A stretch of 9,320 bases of DNA from Planctomycetota bacterium (GTDB lineage Bacteria > Planctomycetota > UBA1135 > UBA2386), in the NCBI GenBank assembly GCA_947455805.1, contig CANGSN010000092.1:1-9320 (forward strand). Reading direction: 5' to 3'. The position numbers and the translations under genes are program-made. Under the pieces are notes generated by a model. It was given only the letters and a program-made list of their open reading frames with translations. It was not told where the DNA came from and did no database searches. This document shows, one piece after another, positions 1 to 7,083 of the stretch (its first letter is position 1; each line of letters begins with the position of its first letter).

Positions 1-1
1 G

Positions 2-484
2 CTGGCCGAGGTGCCGGAAGCGCGCATCGCCGACGTCGTGCTCGACAGCCCGGCGACCGTGCGCCTGACGTGGACGCCCGACGTCGCGTGCAACGGCACG
101 GTGACGTTCCTGGCGCCGCGGCTCGATCCGGTGACGCGCACGGCGGTGGCGCGCATCGAGGTGCGGCAGCCGCCGGCCCCGCTGCGCGCCGGCATGACCT
201 GCGAGGTGCGCCTCGACGTCGCGTCGTCGCGCGTGGCCGACGGTGGCCCGCAGCTGGCGGTGCCGGAGAGCGCCGTGCAGAGGATCGACCAACGCACGGT
301 GGTGTTCGTGCCGGTGCCCGGCGACGCCACGGCGTTCACCCAGCGCACCGTCGACGTCGGCCGCGCGATCGACGGCTTCGTGCCGGTGCGCACCGGCCTC
401 GTGGTCGGCGACAAGGTCGTCGCCGACGGCAGCTTCGTGCTGAAGGCCGTGGCCATGCAGAGCGCCGCCGGCGAGGAGAAGTAG
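2..484 (+). CDS. Efflux RND periplasmic adaptor (CusB/CzcB, HlyD-like), C-terminal part
   Basis: This is the 3' part of a gene that enters from the left edge; the frame is open from position 2, so the GTG at 11 is not claimed as the start. About 160 residues are visible. The segment G-T-V-T-F-L-A-P-R-L-D-P-V-T-R-T followed by A-R-I-E-V and L-R-A-G-M matches the beta-barrel part of metal-type membrane fusion proteins (known pattern: G-x-V-x-F-I-x-P-x-(L/V)-D-x-x-T-R-T, then L-x-P-G-M). A second strand-rich part, L-A-V-P-E-S-A-V and then F-V-P-V-R-T-G-L-x-x-G-D-K-V-V, is the membrane-proximal domain. Such adaptors sit in the periplasm, lipid- or membrane-anchored, and link the inner-membrane RND pump to the outer-membrane channel. 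The stop is 4 bp before the RND gene, so the two form an operon and are probably translationally coupled. The short charged end (G-E-E-K) shows no metal-binding His tail. The N-terminal half, including the hairpin and lipoyl domains, is outside the window. Confidence 0.9.
   Translation: MAEVPEARIADVVLDSPATVRLTWTPDVACNGTVTFLAPRLDPVTRTAVARIEVRQPPAPLRAGMTCEVRLDVASSRVADGGPQLAVPESAVQRIDQRTVVFVPVPGDATAFTQRTVDVGRAIDGFVPVRTGLVVGDKVVADGSFVLKAVAMQSAAGEEK
474..478 (+). promoter_or_regulatory. Ribosome binding site of the RND pump gene
   Basis: AGGAG lies within the last codons of the adaptor gene, 10 nt before the ATG at 489. It is a good Shine-Dalgarno match and supports this start. Because the site is inside the upstream coding region, translation of the two genes is likely coupled. 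Confidence 0.7.
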
Positions 485-488
485 GCCG

Positions 489-3400
489 ATGCTCGACGCC
501 ATCCTCCGCCTGTCGATCAAGAGCCGCGGGCTGATCGTGCTGCTGGCGCTGCTGGTCGGTGCGTTCGGCGCCTACAGCTTGAACCGGCTGCCGATCGACG
601 CCGTGCCCGACGTCACCAGCAACCAGGTCCAGATCAACACGCTGTTCCCGTCGTTGACCGCGTCCGAGGTCGAACAGCAGATCACCTGTCCGGTCGAGAC
701 CGCGCTGGCCGGCATCCCCGGTCTCGAGCTGACGCGAAGCTTCTCGCGCAACGGCTTCTCGCAGGTGTCGGCGGTGTTCTCCGACGCCACCGACGTCTAC
801 TTCGCCCGCAACCAGATCACCGAACGGCTCACCGGCGTGCAGCCGATGCTGCCGGCGGGCGCGGTGCCGACGATGGGTCCGATCACCACCGGGCTCGGCG
901 AGGTCTACATGTACGTCGTCGAGTTCGTGCACCCCGACGGCAAGGGCGCAGAGGTCGCCGACGGCAAGCCCGGCTGGCAGCGCGACGGCACCTACCTGAC
1001 GCCGGAGGGCGAACGGCTCGCCGACGAGTTCGCGCGCGCCACCTACCTGCGCACCGTGCAGGACTGGGTGATCCGCCCGCAGCTGCGCAACATCGTCGGC
1101 GTCGCCAGCATCGACAGCAACGGCGGCTACGTGAAGCAGTACCACGTGCAGCCGGACCCGCGGCGCCTCGCCGCCTACGGCCTCGGCTTCGACGACCTGG
1201 TGCAGGCCCTCGAACGCAACAACGTGTCGACCGGGGCCGGCTTCGTCGAACGCAACGGCGAAGCGTGGACCATCCGCGCCGGCGGCAAGTTCGAACGCAA
1301 GGAGCAGATCGCCGAGGTGGCGGTGACCACGCGCGGGCTCGTGCCGATCCGCGTGCGCGACGTCGCCGACGTCGTGCAGGGCCGGCCGTCGCGCACCGGC
1401 AGCGCCAGCCAGGGCGGCCGCGAGGTCGTGCTCGGCACCGCGCTGATGCTGCTGCGCGCCAACAGCCGCCAGGTCGCCACCGACCTCGACGCCCGCATCG
1501 CCGGCCTGCGCCAGTCGCTGCCAAAGGACGTGCGCGTGCGCACCGTGCTGAACCGCAAGAAGCTGGTCGACGCCACCATCACCACGGTGGCGACCAACCT
1601 CGCCGAAGGTGCGTTGCTGGTCGTCGTCGTGCTGTTCCTGATGCTCGGCAACCTGCGCGCCGCGGTGATCACCGCGCTGGCGATCCCGATGTCGATGCTG
1701 ATGACCGGCACCGGCATGCTGCAAGCGGGAATCAGCGGCAACCTGATGTCGCTCGGCGCGATCGACTTCGGTCTGATCGTCGACGGCTCGGTCATCATCG
1801 TCGAGAACTGCCTGCGCCGGCTCGGCGACAAGCAGCACCAGGTCGGGCGCCTGCTGACGCTGCAGGAACGCCTGCACGAAGTGATGGTCGCGGCGCGCGA
1901 GATGATCCAGCCGTCGGTCTACGGGCAGGCGATCATCGTCACCGTCTACCTGCCGATCCTGGCGCTGACCGGCGTCGAGGGGAAGATGTTCCGGCCGATG
2001 GCGCAGACCGTGATCCTGGCGCTGGCGGCGGCGTTCCTGCTGTCGCTGACGCTGGTGCCGGCCCTGGTGGCACTGCTGGTGCGCGGCCGCGTCAGCGAAC
2101 ACGACAACGTGCTCGTGCGCCTCGGCAAGCGCGCCTACGAACCGCTGCTCGACTTCGCGCTGCGCCGGCGCCTGCCGGTCGTCGCCGCCGCCGGCGTCGC
2201 TTTCGTCGGCAGCCTGCTGCTGTTCCAGCGCCTGGGCTCCGAGTTCGCGCCGAACCTCGACGAAGGTGACGTCGTGGTGATGGCGACGCGGCCGGCGTCG
2301 ACCAGCCTCGAGCAGGCGACGGAGATGCAGTTCGAGCTCGAACTGGCGCTGGCTGCGATCCCCGAGGTGGCGACGGTGTTCTCGCGCACCGGCACCGCCG
2401 AGGCGGCGACCGACCCGATGCCGCCGAACCTGACCGACACCTTCATCATGCTGAAGGACCGCGAGCACTGGCCGGATCCGAAGCTGCCGAAGGCCGAGCT
2501 GATCGCGCGCATCGAGACGGTCTGCCAGCAAGCCCCCGGCGCCGCGCTCGAGTTCACGCAGCCGATCCAGATGCGCTTCAACGAGCTGATCGCCGGCGTG
2601 CGCAGCGACGTGGCGGTGCGCGTCTACGGCGACGACTTCGCGCGCATGCAGCGCTGCGCCGACGCCATCGCCGAGACGCTCGGCCAGTTGCCCGGCGCCT
2701 GCGACATCAAGGTCGAGCAGACCGACGGCGTGCCGATGCTCGACGTCGTCGTCGACCGCGAACGCGCGGCGCACGCCGGCCTCGACATGAGCGCGGTGCA
2801 GGAGGTGCTGGCGATCGGCGTCGGCGGCCGCACCACCGGCGTCATGTTCGAAGGCGACCGGCGCGTCGAGGTCGTCGTGCGCCTGCCCGAGCGCGCACGC
2901 GAATCGGCGGCCGCACTCGCCGAGCTGGCGGTGCCGCTGCCGCACGCGGCGCCGAACGGCGACGAGTTCGGCCGCACGGTCCCGCTCGGCGCACTGGCCG
3001 AGGTGCGCGCGATCGACAGCCCGTACCAGTTCAGCCGCCGCAACGGCAAGCGCATGATCACCGTGCAGGCGAACGTGCGCGGTCGCGACCTCGGCTCGTT
3101 CGTCGAGCACGCGCAGCGGCGCCTGAGCACGATCGACCTGCCGCCCGGCGGCTGGCTCGAATGGGGCGGCACCTACCAGAACCTCGCCGAGGCGCGCGCG
3201 CGGCTGCTGGTCGTCGTGCCGATCGCGTTCTTCCTGATCTTCGTGCTGCTGTTCTCGATGTTCCGCAGCGTGAAGTATGCGCTGCTGGTGTTCAGCGGCG
3301 TGCCGCTCGGCCTGTCGGGCGGCATCGTCGGCCTGTGGCTGCGCGACCTGCCGTTCTCGATCTCGGCGGCGGTCGGCTTCATCGCGCTGTCGGGCGTCGC

Positions 3401-3770
3401 CGTGCTGAACGGCGTCGTCATGGTGACGTTCGTCAACCAGCTGCGCCAGGAAGGCATGGCGCGCGACCTGGCGCTGCGCACCGGCTGCCTCGTGCGCCTG
3501 CGGCCGATCCTGATCACCGCGCTGGTCGCGTCGCTCGGCTTCGTGCCGATGGCGCTCGCCACCGGCCAGGGCGCCGAGGTGCAGCGGCCGCTGGCGACGG
3601 TGGTCATCGCCGGCCTCGTCTCCAGCACGCTGCTGACCTTGCTGGTGATGCCGGCGCTCTACCGGCTGTTCACCGCGTGGGAGGACGACCAGCCGGGTGC
3701 CAGCGAACCGTGGGAAGCGCCTGAGGCGGGGCCGCTGGAAGTGCACGACGGCCAGCCGCCGAGCGCGTGA
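489..3770 (+). CDS. czcA: CzcA-type heavy-metal efflux RND permease
   Basis: This is the inner-membrane proton/metal antiporter of a tripartite efflux complex; 1093 residues, near the usual 1030-1080 of the family. The ATG at 489 has a good ribosome site and gives the family's N-terminus. TM1 lies at about residues 14-30 and is followed by P-I-D-A-V-P-D-V (35-42). A periplasmic porter domain follows, then TM2-6 (about 370-535). TM4 carries D426-F-G-L-I-V-D432-G and E439-N, the proton-relay signature of metal RND pumps in its CzcA form. A second porter domain lies between TM7 (about 563-580) and TM8 (about 907-927), and TM9-12 end near residue 1060. At the three methionine positions that bind Cu/Ag in CusA I read M598, L648 and E699; with the CzcA-like context I-Q-M-R-F-N-E699-L this favours divalent cations (Zn, Co, Cd or Ni) over Cu(I)/Ag(I). 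The exact metal is inference. A short acidic tail after TM12 is predicted cytoplasmic. No regulator is visible. Confidence 0.95.
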   Translation: MLDAILRLSIKSRGLIVLLALLVGAFGAYSLNRLPIDAVPDVTSNQVQINTLFPSLTASEVEQQITCPVETALAGIPGLELTRSFSRNGFSQVSAVFSDATDVYFARNQITERLTGVQPMLPAGAVPTMGPITTGLGEVYMYVVEFVHPDGKGAEVADGKPGWQRDGTYLTPEGERLADEFARATYLRTVQDWVIRPQLRNIVGVASIDSNGGYVKQYHVQPDPRRLAAYGLGFDDLVQALERNNVSTGAGFVERNGEAWTIRAGGKFERKEQIAEVAVTTRGLVPIRVRDVADVVQGRPSRTGSASQGGREVVLGTALMLLRANSRQVATDLDARIAGLRQSLPKDVRVRTVLNRKKLVDATITTVATNLAEGALLVVVVLFLMLGNLRAAVITALAIPMSMLMTGTGMLQAGISGNLMSLGAIDFGLIVDGSVIIVENCLRRLGDKQHQVGRLLTLQERLHEVMVAAREMIQPSVYGQAIIVTVYLPILALTGVEGKMFRPMAQTVILALAAAFLLSLTLVPALVALLVRGRVSEHDNVLVRLGKRAYEPLLDFALRRRLPVVAAAGVAFVGSLLLFQRLGSEFAPNLDEGDVVVMATRPASTSLEQATEMQFELELALAAIPEVATVFSRTGTAEAATDPMPPNLTDTFIMLKDREHWPDPKLPKAELIARIETVCQQAPGAALEFTQPIQMRFNELIAGVRSDVAVRVYGDDFARMQRCADAIAETLGQLPGACDIKVEQTDGVPMLDVVVDRERAAHAGLDMSAVQEVLAIGVGGRTTGVMFEGDRRVEVVVRLPERARESAAALAELAVPLPHAAPNGDEFGRTVPLGALAEVRAIDSPYQFSRRNGKRMITVQANVRGRDLGSFVEHAQRRLSTIDLPPGGWLEWGGTYQNLAEARARLLVVVPIAFFLIFVLLFSMFRSVKYALLVFSGVPLGLSGGIVGLWLRDLPFSISAAVGFIALSGVAVLNGVVMVTFVNQLRQEGMARDLALRTGCLVRLRPILITALVASLGFVPMALATGQGAEVQRPLATVVIAGLVSSTLLTLLVMPALYRLFTAWEDDQPGASEPWEAPEAGPLEVHDGQPPSA

Positions 3771-5030
3771 TCACGGCGACGGCGTCGGCGGCGGTGGCGA
3801 TGTCGGTGGCGGCGGCGGTGGCGGCGGCACAGGCATCGGCACAGCACGCCGATCGGCCGCGCGCCGCAGCCACCACGTCAGGGCGATGCCGGCGGCGGCG
3901 AAGGCCGCCATGGAGGTGAACGCGACGCCGCCGGCGCGTTCGTAGATCGCCCCGCCGACGAGGCCGCAGACGACCATGCCGATGCCGGAGTTGGCGGCGC
4001 CGAGCAGGCCCTGCGCCGTCGCACGCTGGTGCGGCTGCACGCGCCGTTCGAGCGCGCGCAGCGTGCCGAGGTAGGTCGCGGCGAAGCTGACGCCGTGCAG
4101 CCAGTTGGTCGCCACCAGCAGCGGCACCGACGTCGTGGCGCCGACGATGACCCAGCGCACGACCGCACCGAGCCCGCCGATCGCCATGATCGTCGTCGGC
4201 CGCAGGCGACCGAACAGGTCCTTGGCGACGAAGAACACGACGATCTCGGCCACGATGCCCTCGGCCCACAGCACGCTGGCCGTCGCCTTGTCGATGCCGT
4301 GCTCGCCCCAGTGCACCGTCGACAGGTTGTAGAAGGTCGCGTGGCTACCCTGGATCAGCGCCGACGCCGCCAGCAGCACGACGAACGGGCGCGAGCGCAG
4401 CAGCGCCCACCACGGTTCGGCCGCCGCCACCGCGGCACTGTCGGCGGCGGCGGTCGCGCGCTGCGGCCGCGACAGCAGCAGCGAGCAACCGCCCATCAGC
4501 ACGCCGCCGACCACCAGCGTCGGCAGGATCGCGTCGCTGCCGGTCGCTTCGAACGCGACGCCGGCGGCGAGCAGCACGACGAGGTACGACGTCGAGCCGA
4601 TCATGCGCATGCGGCTCCAGACGAAGCCGTGCTCGCTGCCGGCCTGCAGCGCCGCCGCGTCCAGGATCGGGTACATCGGCGAGTAGAGGCTGCCGAACAG
4701 CAGCGCCACCGTGACGCACCACCACAGCGGGTGCGCGATCCCCCACAACGCCAGCGTGCCGGCACTCGCGAAGGACAACCCCACCAGCAGTCCACGTGCT
4801 TGGCCCTGGCGGTCGGCGCGATGCGCCCACAGCGGCCCGGCGACCGTGCGGGCGATGGTCTGGGCGGCCATGACCACCGACACGTCCTGCGGCCGCAGCC
4901 CGGCCACGTCCTTCAACCACACCGGGAAGAACTGCATGAACACCGCCAGCACCGCGAACGCGGCGGTGTAGAAGGCGGCGAAGCCGAGCCAGCAGCGCAG
5001 CGGACTCGGGGCAGCGGACGGCGACGGCAC
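3771..5030 (-). CDS. MFS transporter, HcaT/LacY-like (MFS_1_like)
   Basis: An inner-membrane major facilitator protein of 419 residues with about twelve hydrophobic segments in two halves, split by an Ala-rich loop near residues 180-205. Family marks are R-M-R-M-I-G-S (140-146) before TM5, W-A-E-G-I-V-A-E (255-262) in TM8, and N-W-L-H-G-V-S-F-A-A-T-Y-L-G in TM10. These recall HcaT and the MFS_1_like/LacY-type proton symporters. The substrate cannot be told from sequence; HcaT is linked to aromatic acid uptake, but this branch may differ. The chosen start is GTG at 5030: the frame stays open upstream through the VWA gene but offers no better start there, and the next Met in frame (in V-S-V-V-M-A) would remove TM1. 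No clear ribosome site precedes it. It lies 32 bp after the VWA gene on the same strand, so it is probably co-transcribed and perhaps coupled. The last 22 residues are mostly proline, an odd extension after TM12. Its stop directly abuts that of the convergent RND gene. Confidence 0.85.
   Translation of the reverse strand: MPSPSAAPSPLRCWLGFAAFYTAAFAVLAVFMQFFPVWLKDVAGLRPQDVSVVMAAQTIARTVAGPLWAHRADRQGQARGLLVGLSFASAGTLALWGIAHPLWWCVTVALLFGSLYSPMYPILDAAALQAGSEHGFVWSRMRMIGSTSYLVVLLAAGVAFEATGSDAILPTLVVGGVLMGGCSLLLSRPQRATAAADSAAVAAAEPWWALLRSRPFVVLLAASALIQGSHATFYNLSTVHWGEHGIDKATASVLWAEGIVAEIVVFFVAKDLFGRLRPTTIMAIGGLGAVVRWVIVGATTSVPLLVATNWLHGVSFAATYLGTLRALERRVQPHQRATAQGLLGAANSGIGMVVCGLVGGAIYERAGGVAFTSMAAFAAAGIALTWWLRRAADRRAVPMPVPPPPPPPPTSPPPPTPSP
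3774..3839. repeat. GGC/GGT-rich low-complexity tract coding a poly-proline tail
   Basis: On the + strand this stretch is almost only GGC, GGT and close variants. On the - strand it codes the last 22 residues of the MFS transporter, 16 of them proline, including runs of eight and four. It looks like a trinucleotide slippage tract. It also lies directly 3' of the RND stop, so read-through RNA from that gene would be rich in GG pairs here. Confidence 0.75.
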
Positions 5031-5062
5031 GCGCGCATCGTGCCGGACGCGGCCGGCGGAAG

Positions 5063-6805
5063 CTACCGCTGCACGAACACGCCGTCGTTCTGCTCGGCCA
5101 GCTTCCTCAACAGTTCGCCGCCTTGGCCGAGCCCGGTGAACACGCAGTGGATGCGCACGCGCGCGTACTGGTTCACCTGCTTCACCATCGCCAGCAGCTG
5201 CTCGGGATCGCGCACCGGGCCGCTGGTCGGCTCGCCGTCGCTGAGCACGAACAGTTCGTCGATCACCGCCTTCGACGCCTCGCCGTAGCGCGCGTCCTGC
5301 CACTGCAGCGCCAGCTGCAGGCCGTCGTGCAGGTTGGTGCCACCGTCGGGCTGGATGCGGCTCAGCAGCTCGGTCAGCACGCGCACGCTGCGCTGGTCGG
5401 CCGGCACCGGCTGCGGCGTCCACTGCCTGGCGCCGTTCGAGAACGTGAACACGTGGAACTGCGACTCGCGCGGCATCGACTGCACCGCCAGCAGCATCTG
5501 CTCCTTCGCCGCCTGCAGCCGCGTCTGCGCCTTCTTCTTCTTGCCGGTCTCCGCCACCACCGACGGCGCGCCTTCCATGCTGCCGCTGTTGTCGATCAGG
5601 AAGCCGATCGACGAGCCGGTCACCGGCACGCCGAAGAACGTGCCGCGGGTGCGCTGCAGGTCGGGCTTCTTCAGCGTCGCGGGCACGACGATGCGTTCCT
5701 GCTCGCGCTGCCAGAACTCCATCCACTGCGCCGGATCGTCCTGCGGCAGCAAGGCGCCGGTCATCGCCCGCAGCAGGTCGCCGGTGCGCTCGCGCAGCAG
5801 CGGCGACGCGCGCTTGTTGACGGCGCCGACCAGCGCGTCGGGGTGCTTCACGGCCTGTTCGAGCAAAGCGAGCAGCGGCGGGATCGCGTCCTTGTGCGGG
5901 AACGATTCGACCAGGTCGAGCAGCTCCATGTCGGTGCGCCAGCCGCAGCGTCCGAGCTGCTGCAGGGCGCCGACGACCATGACCGCCTTCGCCTCCGCGG
6001 CCAGCTCAGCCGGCGGTGTACGCAGCATCGCCAGCAGCAGCTTCACCTGCGCCTGCGACACCACGGGATGGCGTTCGCTGGCCAGCGCGTCGGCCACCGC
6101 CTGCACCGTCGCCAGCGACCACGGCGGCACCAGCCCTTCGGCCGCGGCCAGCCGCACGCGCGGATCGTCGTCGACCAGCGCCACCTGCAGCGTGCCGCGC
6201 GCCACCGGCAGGTTCTTGCGCCCGAGTGCCTGCAGCGCCGCGACGCGCCGCGCCGGCCCTTCGGTGACGCCCGAGGCCTTGCCCTGGTCCGGTGGCAGGA
6301 AGCCGTCGAGCAGCGGCGTGCGTTCGCCGGCCGCCGCGCGCATGACGACGAACCAGGCGCCTTCGTTCTCGAAACGCAGCAGCGTCCACATGCCGAGCTC
6401 GCGCAGCTCGATGGTGTCGAGGTCGACGAGGCTGCCCGACAAGCCGACCGCGGCGACGCCGAGCACCGCGTCGGCCAGCGCGTCGGACGGGTTCTTCTCG
6501 GCGTAGAACAGCAGCTTGCCGAGCATGTCGAGGTGCGTGACGCGCCCCTCGTCGCCTTCGTGCACGAGCCCGGCCGTGCGCATGCCGTGCACGTAGCGCG
6601 GCTGCAGGTCGCGCCCTGCCTGCAACGTCGCCTTCGGCGCGAGCCGTCCGCTCTCGTGATCGCCGACCCAGTCGAGGATCGCGCGCGCGACGAGCGAACC
6701 GGAATCGGCGACCGCCGGTGCTGGCTTCTGCGCGCGGAGTGCGGGCGCGAGAGCCAGGGCCGACAGCGCCGCGAACGCAACGATCGGGACGGAACGTCGG
6801 GTCAT
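5063..6805 (-). CDS. Exported HEAT-like repeat / von Willebrand factor A domain protein
   Basis: 580 residues. The ATG at 6805 is chosen because it gives a clean signal peptide: M-T-R-R, a hydrophobic core (about 5-23) and a cleavage site after A-L-R-A25. The same frame is open further upstream but reads as low-quality sequence there, and no clear ribosome site is visible. A helical region follows; V211-D-D-D-P-R-V-R-L-A-A-A-E-G-L is a typical HEAT-like (PBS-lyase type) unit, with similar helices at about 190-340. The C-terminal VWA domain (about 398-575) has a complete MIDAS set: D405-x-S407-x-S409, T490 in G-G-T-N-L-H-D-G, and D523 in L-S-D-G-E-P. It should therefore bind a divalent metal and a partner protein. 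No transmembrane segment other than the signal is seen, so a periplasmic or secreted location is inferred. It lies just upstream of the MFS gene and probably shares its transcript. Exported proteins with this layout are, from memory, common in Planctomycetota; their role is generally unknown. Confidence 0.85.
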   Translation of the reverse strand: MTRRSVPIVAFAALSALALAPALRAQKPAPAVADSGSLVARAILDWVGDHESGRLAPKATLQAGRDLQPRYVHGMRTAGLVHEGDEGRVTHLDMLGKLLFYAEKNPSDALADAVLGVAAVGLSGSLVDLDTIELRELGMWTLLRFENEGAWFVVMRAAAGERTPLLDGFLPPDQGKASGVTEGPARRVAALQALGRKNLPVARGTLQVALVDDDPRVRLAAAEGLVPPWSLATVQAVADALASERHPVVSQAQVKLLLAMLRTPPAELAAEAKAVMVVGALQQLGRCGWRTDMELLDLVESFPHKDAIPPLLALLEQAVKHPDALVGAVNKRASPLLRERTGDLLRAMTGALLPQDDPAQWMEFWQREQERIVVPATLKKPDLQRTRGTFFGVPVTGSSIGFLIDNSGSMEGAPSVVAETGKKKKAQTRLQAAKEQMLLAVQSMPRESQFHVFTFSNGARQWTPQPVPADQRSVRVLTELLSRIQPDGGTNLHDGLQLALQWQDARYGEASKAVIDELFVLSDGEPTSGPVRDPEQLLAMVKQVNQYARVRIHCVFTGLGQGGELLRKLAEQNDGVFVQR

Positions 6806-6837
6806 GCGAGCAGCACCGCGGGGAGAGGGGAGCGCGC

Positions 6838-6843
6838 AGCATA
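6838..6843 (-). promoter_or_regulatory. Possible -10 element upstream of the VWA gene
   Basis: On the - strand TATGCT occurs 32 nt before the ATG at 6805, which would give a short 5' leader. It matches the sigma-70 -10 consensus in 4 of 6 bases and is one of few AT-containing spots here. No TTGACA-like -35 sits at 16-18 bp spacing and there is no TG extension, so support is weak. Confidence 0.2.
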
Positions 6844-6976
6844 CCCGTGACCGCAGGAGCCGTGGGCCACTGCGCCGCGATGGGCACCGCACGGCGGGCG
6901 GCGGGCGGCGGCAAGCGACACCGACCGCGGTCGACGCGTGGCCAGACATCAACGCCCAACTCGGCCGCGACCTCGA

Positions 6977-6991
6977 CCCCGCGGTGCGGGG
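6977..6991. terminator. GC-rich hairpin, possible terminator of the DUF2325-type gene
   Basis: CCCCGC and GCGGGG form a perfect 6-bp all-GC stem with a 3-nt loop (GGT on the + strand), about 90 bp after the stop at 7084. On the - strand no T run follows, so it is not a classic intrinsic terminator. In DNA this GC-rich such a hairpin can arise by chance. Confidence 0.2.
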
Positions 6992-7083
6992 CACCCAGGC
7001 TGGCGACATCGACACCATCGAACGGATCGCGCGACGGCGGTCACGGCTGCACGATCTGGCCGCCGGCGTGAGTGCAGCGGCGC

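Larger units (their letters stand above)
6806..7083. other. 278-bp intergenic region between the VWA and DUF2325-type genes
   Basis: This gap lies between two genes on the - strand and should hold the 3' end of one transcript and any promoter of the next. A GC hairpin (6977-6991) and a weak -10-like hexamer (6838-6843) are the only signals I see. Open frames exist on both strands, as expected at this GC content, but none gives a recognisable product or a start with a ribosome site. Confidence 0.5.

Noticed and set aside
336..3746. A 1136-codon open frame on the - strand lying across the whole RND pump gene
   Set aside because: Its codons are in register with those of the RND gene, so stops appear only where the pump uses TTA, CTA or TCA, codons very rare at this GC content. 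The product is His/Arg/Gln/Asp-rich with no recognisable domain, while the + strand frame is a clear RND pump.
3781..3830. A possible G-quadruplex in the GGC/GGT tract on the + strand
   Set aside because: The G runs are only two bases long, so at best a weak two-layer structure could form; the coding explanation (proline tail) is enough.
5031..5726. An N-terminal extension of the MFS protein by about 232 residues in the same frame
   Set aside because: It lies wholly over the VWA domain coding region in another frame, is Arg/Ala-rich, and the first membrane segment begins only after the GTG at 5030.
5123..6850. A 575-codon open frame on the + strand opposite the VWA gene
   Set aside because: It is Arg/His/Gln-rich with no domain, and its length is explained by codon bias of the opposite gene, which has a signal peptide, HEAT-like unit and full MIDAS motif.
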